NCBI GenBank assembly: GCA_023052935.1
Contig: CM041295.1
Span: 165,745,366 to 165,809,365 of the forward strand
Reading direction: 5' to 3'
Origin: Piezodorus guildinii
Lineage: Eukaryota > Arthropoda > Insecta > Hemiptera > Pentatomidae
DNA length: 64,000 nt
Positions within the stretch are counted from its first letter, which is position 1. Every line of letters starts with the position of its first letter. Positions 22,300-33,188 of this stretch are shown in pieces. The translations under genes were made by a program, and so were the position numbers. A model generated the notes under the pieces. The model was not told where the DNA came from and did not search any database. It saw only the letters and a program-made list of their open reading frames with translations.

Positions 22300-22845
22300 C
22301 AGTCCAGTTCCGCTTTTCTTGCATTTAAAATTTCTCCCTCTGCCAACCCCTCCTAAACTGAACTTTGGGCAAGTGAACTGGGACGGATCTCGAACAGACT
22401 TGGAAACCAAAGTGGATCTAAGAATCCCACTAAAGACTGAACTAGATAGAGACGAATCCATAGAAAAACTTACTGAATCAATAAGTACCAATGTATTTGA
22501 GAACACTACAAACACCAACATCAACAACCCTTAACAAACTAACCTGCCAAAGCACATTTGTATCTTATTGTGGGAAAAACACAGAGCAAGATCGAAGTGG
22601 CATAGGACTAGATATCCAGCAGATAAAACATACTATACCAAACTGACCAACAAACTAAAATCATTCAGAAAATTCAAAAGTTACTGAATATGACTAAAAA
22701 ACTAACTACTACATACAAATCATTATGGACTACTATTAAGAAACTGCTAAAGTTCAAAAATTTTAAATCATCCTCTCGTCAATGATTCTCAATCCTGGAC
22801 CATACCTGATGAAGTCTTCAAACCTTATAAGCACATGGTATGAGC
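22300..22845 (+). pseudogene. Jockey-type LINE (second subfamily), EN/RT linker
   Basis: Resumes the Jockey-type frame with FGQVNWDGSRTDLETKVDLR and IPLKTELDRDESIEKLTESI. This corresponds to VDWDCFRNDLESKLDLNIPL in the element at 53028-59584. Homology then decays through a region equivalent to the RT N-terminus and stops at the RTE-like fragment near 22846. Several stops are present. Confidence 0.65.
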
Positions 22846-23704
22846 GTTATACTGCGATAATTTTGACAATCAAGCACATCCACCTTCTTGTAAATCGGAC
22901 ATATAACTGCATTGTACCATTCCCTAGGGATTTCTTCCATTTTCCAGACATCCATTATTAGATCACAGAGGAATTTCACTAATTCTTCACCTCCATACTT
23001 GAGGAGTTCCCAAGAGAGTCCATCTGGTCCTGGTGCTTTATTATCTTTGAACTCTTCCACGATTTCACAGACGTCGCCCACATCCAGCGGCTCCAGTTTC
23101 CCCAGGGCCATCCATCTCTATTTCCTCTCCCACCTCTTCCATCACGTCATTAAAGAGGGAATCCTAGTAATTTTTCATTTATTCTCAGTTTGAATGTCTG
23201 TCGGCTACTGTTTATATCTTGGAAGAATTTCCTCGCCTCATTATTAACCCGAAGATCTTCCATTTTCAGTAGACATTGCCTTTGCCATGTCCTTTATTTT
23301 TTTTGGTGGATGAGTTTCTCAACCCTTCTTCTGGATTTGTATTCCTCCACTGAGCTTCTGGTATGCCTTCCCTTTAACATTGTTTTAAAGCAAGGTTCTT
23401 CTGGTTGGTCAGTCTTCGTCAAACCAGGGTACTTTCAACTCTTTTGTATCCAAGCACACCGACTGCCAGTTTCACGATAGTTTCCCTACACTTTTGCCGT
23501 TGTTGATCTATGTTACCAGCCTGATACAGATCTATAATTATTTCATTCATACTGTCAGCAAAACTTTTTCTAACCTCCAGCTCCTTCAGCTTTTCGATGT
23601 TAATCTTTGGCGATCGTGCTCCACTTTGATTCCTGATGCTTGTTATCCTTGCCCTGAACCTGGTGATTGCGAGGTAGTGATCAGAATCGACGTTAGCACC
23701 TCTG
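22846..23704 (-). pseudogene. RTE-like LINE copy B, fragment
   Basis: Minus frames read MFRGANVDSDHYLAITRFRA (about 23709-23650), the end of the EN domain, then a linker. After a gap comes FKDNKAPGPDGLSWELLKYG and PREWYNAVICPIYKKVDVLD (23111-22818), the RT N-terminus. It is related to copy A but not identical. The catalytic YADD region and the 3' end are missing, so both sides are truncated against Jockey-type sequence. Confidence 0.8.
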
Positions 23705-23830
23705 AACACTCTAACCCACTAGTTTCAATCCTTGCTTCTTCTTAAATTCCTGATAATCCTCTGAGGCATTTGTAAAAAAGATGGCCTTGAGACCTTCTAG
23801 TATAGATTACCTATATAATAAAAAAATCAA
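23705..23830 (+). pseudogene. Jockey-type LINE 3' end, first copy
   Basis: Contains the nucleotide equivalent of the terminal KRWPRDLLV peptide seen at the ends of the Jockey ORF2s. A near copy follows at 24018-24130. It probably belongs to the same Jockey-type copy that starts at 17165. Confidence 0.6.
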
Positions 23831-24017
23831 CCTTTTCCATTTCAAATTAAACCTTATCCAAATTAAATTCAACCTTTTCCATTTTAAATCCAACCTTTAA
23901 TCCTTGACTAGTCCAAGATATTTGATGTCATTTGGCTTGGCTATATTTTGGGGATAGAATGAGATCTTCTCTTAGTAAATAATATTTTTTTAGTTTTATG
24001 TTAGTTTTAAACTCCAC

Positions 24018-24140
24018 TTTCACTCTAACCCACTAGTTTCAATCCTAGCTTCTTCTTAAATTCCTGGTAATCCTCTGAGGTGTCTGAAAAGAAGATAGCC
24101 TCGAGACCTTCTTGTTTAGATTACGTACTGGAGTACTGCC
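24018..24140 (+). repeat. Jockey-type LINE 3' end, second direct copy
   Basis: Repeats AACCCACTAGTTTCAATCCT and the following 85-90 bases of 23718-23810 with about ten changes, including GGCCTCGAGACCTTCT-like sequence. About 200 bp of AT-rich DNA lie between the copies. Confidence 0.7.
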
Positions 24141-24144
24141 AATA

Positions 24145-24380
24145 GGTTGATTCTCTTCATGACTTTTTATATATTTTAACTTATAGCATATTTACTGGTT
24201 ATATTAACAAATACAATTGTAATTTCAATAAATTTTTTTTTAAAATTGTTATTTTCTCATTTGCATATGTCTATTTTCAATTAGTATTTGTTAATTTGAA
24301 TATATTTATCTAAGACTCTGGAGCACATTTTCCATACTCTGTAAATGCTATTCTAAAGGGACTTGTCCCAGGATAGTAAA
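24145..24380 (+). repeat. CR1-like LINE 3' tail
   Basis: Ends TTCTAAAGGGACTTGTCCCA followed by GGATAGTAAAG. The same terminus ends the big CR1-like element at 60325-60365 (TTCTAAAGGGACTTGTCCCA, then GAATAAATAAAG). The inverted word GGGACTTGTCCC could form a short hairpin at the element's 3' end. Confidence 0.65.
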
Positions 24381-24539
24381 GAATTTATTTTTCTATTCAA
24401 TTGAAAATCATACGTGAGAGGTTGGATGTATGGTAGTGAATAAGGATAGAAATAGAAAGAGAAAGATATTTCTTTCTGGTAGTGATAAGTGAGAAAAGTA
24501 ATCATATTAACAAGGCTTCCAAGACACTGACTTGGAATG

Positions 24540-24720
24540 CTTTCACTTTTCAACTTTCTAGCTGTAATTGGGCCAAAGCCTGGAAGATGATGCTTTGAGA
24601 AACCTCAACTGTTTGTACTATATCGACTTGCTTGTGACCTTCATTGCTCATTCTCACAATTATATTGTGAACTAAGGGTTCAAGATGATGTCTTTCCACG
24701 GTTAGTGACGTTAAAAATGG
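24540..24720 (-). pseudogene. Transposase-type helix-turn-helix remnant
   Basis: The minus frame contains HNIIVRMSNEGHKQVDIVQT and VEVSQSIIFQALAQLQ. The R-M-x-N-E-G-H-x-x-x-D-I-x-x-x-V-x-V-S-Q-S pattern is the N-terminal HTH of Tc1/mariner-like transposases. Only about 45 residues are recognisable. The upstream part of the 127-residue frame and the catalytic DDE region are absent. Confidence 0.45.
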
Positions 24721-24934
24721 ATTAAAATATGGAAAATACCAGAAAGGTTGTTTGTTTACAAAATACATAATCTGCATGTTGACTATTGTTGAGAAAATTT
24801 TGTATTGAAAACATCCTTGTTTTGTTTTTGGTTTGCATTTTACATTTTGTGGGCTCCAACCAATATTAAATACATTGGCTATTTTAATTAAAATTAGAAC
24901 ATAAAGAAAAAAATTACAGATATCTCGATTCATT

Positions 24935-25186
24935 TTTGAGCAGTTTATTTCATATGAAGGTAAGTGAAAGTAAAATAATACATGAACTTATGAGATTGTT
25001 ATAGATACTGATTTCTAATTTGATGTTATGTAATTTACAACCAATGTTACTATGGAAACTAAAAAAGAAACTTTTAAATTTATTTTAAATATGGAACACC
25101 AGATTTTTACTTAAGTAACAGCAAATATTAGTAATGAACATATCTGTAACTGATATATGTTTAATATTATTATAATCACTAGTTAC
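24935..25186 (-). other. Intron sequence, donor side
   Basis: AT-rich intron next to the exon. The GT donor (GTAACTAG on the minus strand) occupies 25186-25179. Confidence 0.6.
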
Positions 25187-25310
25187 CCGTGTACAAATGA
25201 TTTGGTTTGGATTCAATCATAATCTTCAATTCATCATGCCATGCTGCTCCTCGGAGATATAAATTGGATATTGAGCAGCCATACTTATAGTGCTTCTTAT
25301 TCAGAATGAC
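25187..25310 (-). CDS. Dynein heavy chain, penultimate coding exon
   Basis: A 124-nt exon with acceptor TCTTCAACCAACAG and donor GTAACT. It encodes VILNKKHYKYGCSISNLYLR followed by GAAWHDELKIMIESKPNHLY. This matches the dynein C-terminal pattern Y-V-Y-G-L-F-L-E-G-A-R-W-D ... E-S-x-P-K-x-L-Y. Phase 0 at the 5' side fits exon 62080-61884, which ends in a complete Glu codon. One leftover G at the 3' side joins CA of exon 14403 to make Ala. It is isolated by 36.6 kb and 10.8 kb introns, and I found it from the motif because no ATG-started frame covers it. Confidence 0.85.
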
Positions 25311-26083
25311 CTGTTGGTTGAAGATATTAAATAAATCAAAAAATAATAAATGAATTAGAACATTTTAAAAGTTAAATGGTGCATAGGTTCATGTAAGATT
25401 GGATATTATGAATGCAACTTGTTGCTGAACAAAGATAATACATAAGTTATGTGGATTTCAAACGTACTCCAATTTTTTTTTTTTTTTTTTTTTTTTTAAA
25501 CATCCATCTAGAACAACTGTCATTTTACTAATTTCTTGTTTTCAATGTTTTCCTCAAACGAAGGTAGGACAAAAATAATAATTTTATTACTATTGCTGAA
25601 ATTATCAATTATTACTATTTCCCTTCAATCAAATGTCTTATTACAGAAGATGTAAAACCTATTCTCAAACCATAATTTTTAATTTTTTTAAAAGTGACTG
25701 ATGAGTATTTCTTTTAGATATTTCAATTGACAGATAAATAAATACGTTTTATTTATATATTTCTCTTATTTATCAACCATTATTTATATACACAACGCAG
25801 ATCGTGGCATAAATATAATAATGTGTCAGGAAGATGGTCAATGTGCATGACTGATTTAACAAAAAACTACAATTGCTTTACATTTTTTATATAAAGAACT
25901 GGCGAAGTATAAAATTAAAGCTTTTATATAATGCCTGGACCTTTTAGGCAAAGTATAATATAAAAGAAAAAACATCATGTTATGTTTTTGTATTTGTGAA
26001 AGCTGTTGCAGTAAATAAATTGTAGCTATCATCATATTTCTTTTCTGGTTTTGACTGTCTTTATCCATCATACAGATCTTAAA
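25311..26083. other. Intron sequence left of the nested transposons
   Basis: AT-rich, with a long T run at about 25473-25497. Small open frames here look random. No element recognised. Confidence 0.45.
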
Positions 26084-26089
26084 GTTCAT

Positions 26090-26308
26090 ACTTGTGTACT
26101 TGAGTATGGGTTAATCCATACCAAATCATTCAGACCTTGTTGCTTAACATTTTTGATTTTCATGATATTTTTATCAATTTTCCTGAATTTGAAAACGAGG
26201 ATAAAAAAAAATTCGGCCTTATACTTTTGGTTTGGTAGCCATTTTAAGTAAGCTTTACGGCTCAAAACATGTGTTGGGAAAACCTCTCTAACTCTATTAA
26301 TTTTTAAG
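26090..26308. repeat. Foldback element, left arm, outer part
   Basis: Matches the reverse complement of about 61130-61340. Shared words include TTTCATGATATTTTTATCAA, CCTGAATTTGAAAACG and ACATGTGTTGGGAAAACCTC. It is interrupted by the solo LTR starting at 26313 and resumes at 30867. Confidence 0.8.
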
Positions 26309-26312
26309 GTAT
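26309..26312. repeat. Target-site duplication of the solo LTR, left
   Basis: GTAT, repeated at 30867-30870. The foldback arm reads through once the insertion is removed. Confidence 0.65.
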
Positions 26313-26866
26313 TGTGGCGGATGCTTCACACGCTTGCTCACAAACAGCGGTAGCGGCGCCCACATGGATTACCGTCCGAATATAAGAAGACGCTATATTC
26401 AATAATATTATATATTGTAACTCATATATACTATTGTTTATATTTTTTACACCTGTAACTGATTTAAAAGAATAAATAAACCTGTCAAGGTAATTTGACC
26501 TAGGGACTAGACGCTAGTCTGGTAGCATAGCTCTCACCGTCAATTATCGACATGGATGACTAACATCCCCAAGAGCTGGCACAGCTCTTCAGATCACTTA
26601 ACTGGTATCTCCCTAGGTCAGATTAACTCTGCCTTTGTTACATAATGTGGTCTATCTTTATTTTACTTCCTTCTTGTACCTTCTATCCTACACTACTGTC
26701 GTGCTACTACCACGCAGGATGTAACCCATCCTAACCAGTCCCTTCAGCCAATTGGTAGGTGCGGATTCACCCCCTACCTGGCCAAGTAACTTCATACCTG
26801 GTGCTGCGGTCTAACTCTCTTCATTGCATGAATATGCAATTGTCGAGGCCTTCTGATACCCTTTCT

Positions 26867-26876
26867 TGTCCATATT
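26867..26876. repeat. Target-site duplication of Jockey copy 2, left
   Basis: TGTCCATATT, repeated at 30839-30848. Confidence 0.75.
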
Positions 26877-27324
26877 TTAACTTTTATTTATTTAGAAATA
26901 ATACAATCTGCCACAATCTTGGGCAATAAGTATTAGTGATATTAGAGTTCATTCATTCCTTATGTACACAAAATAAAGAAATAAAAATAAATGAATACAA
27001 AATAAATAGAAATAAATAAAATATAAAGAAGAATAAATAACCGTAAATAAAGATAAAAAGAAAATAAAATAAATAAATAATAATAATCTTGGTCACATTC
27101 ATACATATATATACAATATTTACATACTGCCCCTGGGAACTCCGAATTAAACCCCGACGCCCACAAGTGGGTGTTGGGGCCCAAGGCGAGGAGATCCCAG
27201 CGCCTCTCAGTCAGTCGCGTCACCGGTCTAATAAGCCAGTGGAGACTGAGAGAGGGCGCTAGAGCCACAGACTCTCAGGCGTGAGTGGAGAAGTTGGCCA
27301 TTGCCAACACTCAGCATTGCTTAG

Positions 27325-29987
27325 TTATAAGAGATCTCTAGGCCACTGCCGTTTCAACCTACGAGGAGGGTTATAGGGATGACTGGAGCTAGATAGGGAT
27401 TGGGATAAAGGATTAGGAAGGTGAGTTAGCCTCTGGTGGAAGTTTAGGAATTTAGATGGGATTAGATCGAGGACAAATGGGATATTCAGATCATTGTGTA
27501 AGGTCTTGTTTGTAACATAATAGGGAGCATTGACTATTGTTCTAAGGACTTTGGACTGAAAGGATTGGATACGCCTGATGTTCGAAAATTTAGTAGTCCC
27601 CCACAGTTCGAGTCCGTAGGTCCATATCGGTTTTAGAATCGTCTTGTAAATTAATAGTTTATTAGCAACAGAAAGTTTTGATGTTCTGTTTAGTAGTCTA
27701 TATAGTTGGCCGTATCGTCTGTTGAGTTCTTGTCGTTTAAGTCGAGTGTGTGGGTTCCACGTTAGTAAGAATCCCAGATACCGGACTGTGTCAGAGCAGG
27801 GAAGGGGTATGGAGTTAAAATTGACTTGTGGACAGGATCTGCGGCGAAGGGTAAAGGTGATGTGCTCACATTTGGATTCATTAATTTTGATACGCCAATT
27901 AGCGCACCAAAATTCAATCAAGGATAGATGTCTTTGTAGATAGGAAGATGCAATTTCGGGATCTGATTGGGTTGATAAAATGGCAGTATCGTCGGCAAAG
28001 GTTGCTAAGAAGGTATCAGGATCCGTAGGTATGTCAGCTGTAAATAGGAGATAGAGGACAGGACCTAGGACACTGCCTTGAGGTACACCAGCCTCGATCA
28101 GGTAACTATTGGAAAATTCTGAACCAGAGCGGACTCTGAAGGAACGGTTTGAAAGGTAGGATTGTAGGATTAGATATAAGGATTGGGGTAAATGGGTTTT
28201 TAGTTTGAAAAGCAAGCCATCGTGCCAGACCCGGTCGAATGCCTGAGCAACGTCCAGAAAGGCACCAGTGCAATATTGCTTGTTTTCAAGTGCAAAGGAT
28301 ATATGGTCAACCACTCGTAGGCTTGTTGTACAGTGGAGTGCTGTGAGCGGAATCCGAACTGGTGGAAAGGAATTTCAATTAACTGTAGGATACGCTTGAG
28401 AAGGATTTTTTCAAACATTTTTTATAGGATCGGAAGGAGACTAATAGGCCTATAGGATGAGGTGTTGTTGGGAGGTTTACCAGGTTTGGGAAAAAGGAGA
28501 ATGATGGAGTGTTTCCACACCAAAGGAAAGTGGGTCGTACGGAGGATACTATTATAGAGGTAGGTAAGGAATATAATTGCTTTTTGGGGCAGTTGACGAA
28601 GGATCTTAGAATTGAGGAGGTCATAGCCAGGAGCTTTTCGAGGTTTTAGTTTTTTTATAAGGAATTTGACCTCAGAGGGGTTAATAGCTTTAGGGGGTGG
28701 AGAGAGAGGAATTGGAGAGGAGAGGAATTCCTTTACGTTAGCTGTATGGGCAGGATTGAGCTCGGGGTGTGGGATAAAAACTTTAGAAAGGTATTTGGCA
28801 AATTCTTCCGCTCTAGTCTCATCCGACGAAGCCCAGGATCCATCTTCACGTCGGATGGGATGGGAGATGAATTGGTATTTTAGAACTTTTTTGGTTACTT
28901 TCCAGAGGGAATTGTCGCAGATAGATAGTGAAGAAAGATAGGAATTGTAGGATTGGGATCGAAAGATATCTAATTTCTTTTTAGCTAATTTGGTGTAATA
29001 ATTGTAGGATTTACGATCGTCTGGGTGCCTGGTTCTTTGCCAGAGGGTTCTAGAGCGTCGTTTGGTATGGATTAGATCTAGGAGGTTTTGGGGTATAGGA
29101 TTCTTCTGGTAGTATTTTGGGGAAGGAGAAGGTGAAGATGCATTCCAGGCTGCTTGTTGGATAAGGGTAGTAAAGGAATCAACTGCATCGTCAAGATCTT
29201 GTGGAGATTTGAGGGATACTCTGAGGTCTATTCCATCCGTTATTATTTCGCGGAAGAGGTTCCAATTAACTGGGCCTCTTAGGAATGATGGTGGAGGGAG
29301 TTTCGGAATAGGAGATAATGAGAGAGTCAGGGTAAGAGGGCTATGATCGGAGGAAAGGTCATCGAGCCGGGAAACGGAATGATTTAAAGGTCCTAGCCCT
29401 TTGTGGATAAAATAATCAAGGAGGTCGGGGTTACGGTGAGGATCAGTAGGCCAATAGGTAGGGGAATCGGGGGAGAGGATATTACAGTGAGTGGAATAGA
29501 GTGCAGACAGCAATGTTCGCCCGCGAGAATTTGTAGTTCTGGCTCCCCATTGCTGGTGTTTGGCATTTAAGTCCGCACCTATGAGGAAATGATGCCCTAA
29601 GGAATTAAGGAATAAATTAAATTGGATTTCGGAAATAGGTATTTTTGGAGGAGAGTATGCTGCAACTACTGTTATAGGAAAATGACGGGTTTGTATAATT
29701 ACAGCAGTGGTTTGGAGGAAGTTATGGACTGGTAAGGGTAATAAATTATGGGAGAGGGAGCGATGGATGATGACAGCAGTGCCGGCATGAGCTGTTCCAT
29801 CGGGATGGTCAGTTCGGTATATTTGGTAGTCTGGGATGTTGAATGATCGTTTGTTAGTTAGTCGTGTTTCAGTGATAAGAGCTACGTCAATACGTTTGTC
29901 GTGTAGTAATAAAGTTAGTTCATTAATATGATTTCGAACACCATTCGCATTCCAGAGGAGAATGGAAATGGAGTTGGATGGAATCAT
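27325..29987 (-). pseudogene. Jockey copy 2 ORF2 (endonuclease and reverse transcriptase)
   Basis: Starts at 29987, immediately after the ORF1 stop, with ISILLWNANGVRNHINELT. The first 521 codons are open through EN (ITETRLTNKR, GADLNAKHQQWGART, SSDHSPLTL) and into RT (SSYRPISLLPIL). A stop near 28422 and frame shifts near 28320 and 27780 follow. The catalytic FADDTAILS is intact at about 28000. The end is RRLKRQWPRDLL. It is better preserved than copies 1 and 4. Confidence 0.88.
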
Positions 29988-30838
29988 TTAGGGCTTTTTC
30001 AAGGCAGGAATTAAATTTGATACTAGGTTTGTTAGGACTGATATCAGAGGCATAACTATTGATTTTATTTCTGATATGAATGATGTCATTAAACTGGTGA
30101 GGTCTGTGACATTTGATGGAGGAGGGATAGGAGAAATTTGATGCTGGGGAAGTTTTTGAGAATTAAAATTTTGAGGTGGTTGAGATTCAGGTTCGGGATG
30201 CTTGAGTGTATGTTGAACCGGCGTGGCCTCACACTGAGTAGACTGGTCACCACCACCAAGTTGTTGGGCGAACGAAACTGTCGGGTCGACGAATTTTGAT
30301 GGGTTTCTCCTCGGTCTAGTCTCCTCTTGGCGCTGGGGCTTCAGAAATCTTGACTTGAGATTCTTGTAAATCTCGCAGCCTTTGTAATTCGCCGGATGTC
30401 CCTTGTGGCACAGAGCGCAAACTGCTGGGATTATACGAGATTTATTGCACTGCTCAGACTTGTGCTGTTCACCACATTTAACACAGCGCGGTATGTGGTG
30501 GCAATACGTTTTCGTGTGGCCGTATGCTTGACAATTGTGGCATTGTATAATGTCTCTTTTTACATATGGCTTTTCAATCTTTACTCTCGTGTAATAGAGT
30601 TTTTCCACTTCATAATTTTTTTCTACTCCTGGAGACGGTTCTAAGTCCACAAAAAATAGAGGTAAAGGAATTTTACTCCTGTCACCTGATTCTTCTATAA
30701 TATCTTTCATGACATTAGTTATCTGACGCACTTTAAACCCAAGAGACGTCAGTTCTTCCTTTATTTCCTCAGCTGGTGTAGAGGGGTGTAAATTTCTTAT
30801 TACCACCCTTAATGCCCTCTCCTCTCTTAGCTGATACG
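29988..30838 (-). pseudogene. Jockey copy 2 ORF1, N-terminally truncated
   Basis: An open frame of about 280 codons beginning inside the protein (YQLREERALRVVIRNLHPS). It contains a PRE_C2HC-like domain (VKDIIEESGD..FFVDLEPS) and all three knuckles: CHNCQAYGHTKTYC, CVKCGEQHKSEQC and CALCHKGHPANYKGC. The C-terminal hydrophobic helix is MPLISVLTNLVSNLIPALKK. The first 155 or so residues found in copy 3 are absent because the element is 5' truncated. The apparent ATG near 30857 lies in flanking DNA. Confidence 0.85.
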
Positions 30839-30848
30839 TGTCCATATT
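30839..30848. repeat. Target-site duplication of Jockey copy 2, right
   Basis: TGTCCATATT, matching 26867-26876. Confidence 0.75.
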
Positions 30849-30866
30849 AACACACATACCTCGACA

Positions 30867-31440
30867 GTATCAAATCGAAACACAAACTATCAATATGATA
30901 AGGGTGTGTTTTAAATTTGTTACCAACACAATACATTACCTAAATAGTAAAGAAATAGGTTTAAAAAATATCTCAAAATTAATAAATGAAATTTTAGTGA
31001 GGTAAAAGTTTATAAAGGTCAAGGGTCTCATCTTTGATTATTTTTTTTTTCTAATATAGCTCAGTTATAGTCCTACTTCCAGTAAAAGTTTGATCTTGAG
31101 AATATAATCCTTTTTAGTTCATGAATTTTCAAAATTGGAAAAATTCATATTTTGCAATTTTTAAACAGAAATATCGCAAAAAAAAAAAAAAAAATGAAAA
31201 CTAAAAAGACTAAGTGAAAAATTACAAAACTCATTCAAATTACACATCTATATGATGAGTATAAGTGAAAAACATTTGGTGACAGAAACTGCTGATTCCC
31301 GAGTTAAAAAATTTTTCTCACTGTTAAAAAAAAGTTGTTTTTTAAAAATTATCATCACTGAAAATTTTGCATACTTCAGACACTGCACTGATTGTTGTAG
31401 AAATCTCGATCTTGTGAGCATAGTCCTTTGTTTAATATAA
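30867..31440. repeat. Foldback element, left arm, inner part
   Basis: Matches the reverse complement of about 61125-60600. Shared stretches include AAATAGTAAAGAAATAGGTT, GAGGTAAAAGTTTATAAAG and TCTCATCTTTGATTATTT. Within the arm a module of the form GTA(G)AAA...GATCTTG...TCCTTTTT is present twice (about 31085 and 31400), and both copies are mirrored on the right. Such internal subrepeats are typical of foldback transposons. Confidence 0.78.
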
Positions 31441-31734
31441 ATTTTCATAAAAGCTCAACAATATTTATATTGAAATATCTCAAAAGGGCCTGAGTGAATA
31501 ATGATGTACTTCATACAGATATCACTATATCTCTTATATCAGTCTTAGAGTGTCTCTTGTGCAGTAAGGAGCTTAATCGTTTGTTTGTGTGTTCTGAGTT
31601 GAATTGCTTTAGAACATCTTTAGCCTTATTACTGAATTTCTTTTCGTATCTACTATATATATCTAGACAGGTAACTATACAGTGTTTTATAGTTGCTATT
31701 ATAAATAGAAGGAGTTTAATAGGGTAATTTAAGA
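31441..31734. other. Foldback interior, left remnant
   Basis: Non-arm sequence between the left arm and the CR1-like LINE. A short minus-strand open stretch of about 47 codons (31660-31510) is not assignable. Confidence 0.35.
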
Positions 31735-31901
31735 AAATTAGAACTATATATAGTCAGCGCCGCGCTATAGTAGTGGTGGGGATAGTCTGTTTAACGAGCC
31801 TAATCCTACTTATCGCAAGTAAACACGCAGTGTTATTCTTGCGTTATAGCATTATTATTTTGTTTTCAATTTCGATATAACTTAAAAACACTTTTAAAAA
31901 A

Positions 31902-32775
31902 ATGGTGAATTGCAGAGTATGTGGCAAAGCAGTAGGAAGAGATGAAAAAATGAAATTGTCCTGCACCACATGTCTAAACATTTATCATATAAAATGCGTA
32001 TAAATAGAATCAACAGATTCAGACGCCCACAAAAATTGGCATTGCAATGACTGTGACTCGTCTTCGCGGAAATCGCCAGCCAACGAGCCTGACACTACAA
32101 TTAGTTTGCTGATGGCGCTCACGAGGAGGTTAAGGAGATGAAGGCCAGACTTCGAGGGATAGACGAGCAAACTCTCAAAAAGCAATCCGAACTCTCGTTC
32201 GAAAATATGGAGAGGTTGCAAAAAACTGAGAATCTCCTCGAACAGCAAAAAAATCAGGTAGAAAAATTGACTCTGGAAAACAATTTTTTAAAAGAAAAAA
32301 TTTCAAACTTAGAAGATCGGCTAAATAATGCAGAACAGAACCAATTAAATAATAGTCTCGAAATCAGAGGTATCCCGGAGAGGCCAGGTGAGACTGTAAC
32401 TGGGACCATTATAAGCGTCGGGGCAGCCTTGGGCGTAAAGCTGGGTCCGGAAGATCTGAACCACGCCGTACGTCTCAGGTCTAAGGATACTGGAACCCTG
32501 GGAACCATAATCTCTCGCTTCGTTCGCCAAGCAGTGAAGGATGATCTGGTGTGGCAAAGAAGGGTAAAGAGAGACTTTTCTACCACCTTGGCTGGGAGGG
32601 GAATAACACGCACCCTGTTTATGTTAGCGAGGCGATGACGCCGACCAACAGGCACCTATACTGGCTCGCGAGGCAGAAAAAGGTGTCTGCTAAGATTAAA
32701 TATGTGTGGTTCGGGTCAGGTGCCGGAAGGCCGACGGGCATCCAGTGCTATTTATTAATAAACCGACCGACTTAG
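31902..32775 (+). pseudogene. CR1-like LINE ORF1: PHD finger, coiled coil, FP-like domain
   Basis: Begins MVNCRVCGKAVGRDEKMKLS, with CTTCLNIYHIKC, a premature TAA, then NWHCNDCDSS. Together these give the C4HC3 spacing of a PHD finger. After a frameshift a heptad-rich coiled coil (32138-32330, LEQQKNQVEKL..FLKEKISNLEDRL) leads into LEIRGIPERPGETV, GPEDLNHAVRLRS and FVRQAVKDDLVWQRR. After another shift it ends with VYVSEAMTPTNRHLYWLARQ. This last part resembles the baculovirus-FP-like/RNA-binding C-terminus common in LINE ORF1s. At least three lesions are present. Confidence 0.75.
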
Positions 32776-33188
32776 ATATCTTTACCTGATGTTTTCTTTA
32801 AAGTTACAAACTTATTGTTAAACATTTATTTTATTTTCTTAATGAAGGCTTATTATTATTATTTTTTTTTCGTTTTTTTAAAGGCATAAATAATACTTTG
32901 TTGTTTCAGAAGATTTTTATTTTGTATCAACAATATTCTTGTTATATTTTTCTGCTCGTGTTCATAATTAAGCATTCTAATATTCGTTTTCTATTTGTTT
33001 TAGCGACTTGCATTTTATGTTTTTTTTTCTAAAAACTTAGGTTCAAATTTATATTATCAATTTAAATATCTATTTTTTCATTTTTTGATAGATTCCAATA
33101 ACTTTAAATTATTCATATTTTAAGGATTCGCTCTTATCTATTCCTAATCCCGACCCTTTTACAGTTATCCCAATTCCCAAATCCAGTT
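32776..33188 (+). other. Inter-ORF spacer of the CR1-like LINE
   Basis: T-rich spacer of about 410 bp between ORF1 and ORF2. No coding was recognised. Confidence 0.5.

Larger units (their letters stand above)
26877..30838 (-). mobile_element. Jockey-type LINE, copy 2 (5' truncated)
   Basis: Minus strand. The 3' UTR (27324-26877) holds a GC-rich patch (27125-27270, resembling 53560-53710 of copy 4) and an A/T-rich tail. ORF2 follows, then ORF1 truncated at its N-terminus where the element ends at 30838. TSD TGTCCATATT. Truncation at the 5' end is the normal outcome of incomplete reverse transcription. Confidence 0.85.
26313..30866. repeat. Solo LTR (about 580 bp), split by Jockey copy 2
   Basis: The sequence starts TGTGGCGG and ends CTCGACA, with TG...CA ends and a GTAT duplication on both sides. 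Removing Jockey copy 2 (26877-30838) and one copy of its 10-bp target duplication leaves about 580 bp. An AATAAATAAACC-type poly(A) signal lies near 26470. No gag, pol or PBS is attached, so it looks like a solo LTR left by recombination. The orientation (plus) is inferred from the poly(A)-like signal. Confidence 0.6.

Noticed and set aside
26960..27268. Minus-strand open frame rich in Tyr, Phe and Ile
   Set aside because: Lies in the 3' UTR of Jockey copy 2 and is a low-complexity A/T artefact.
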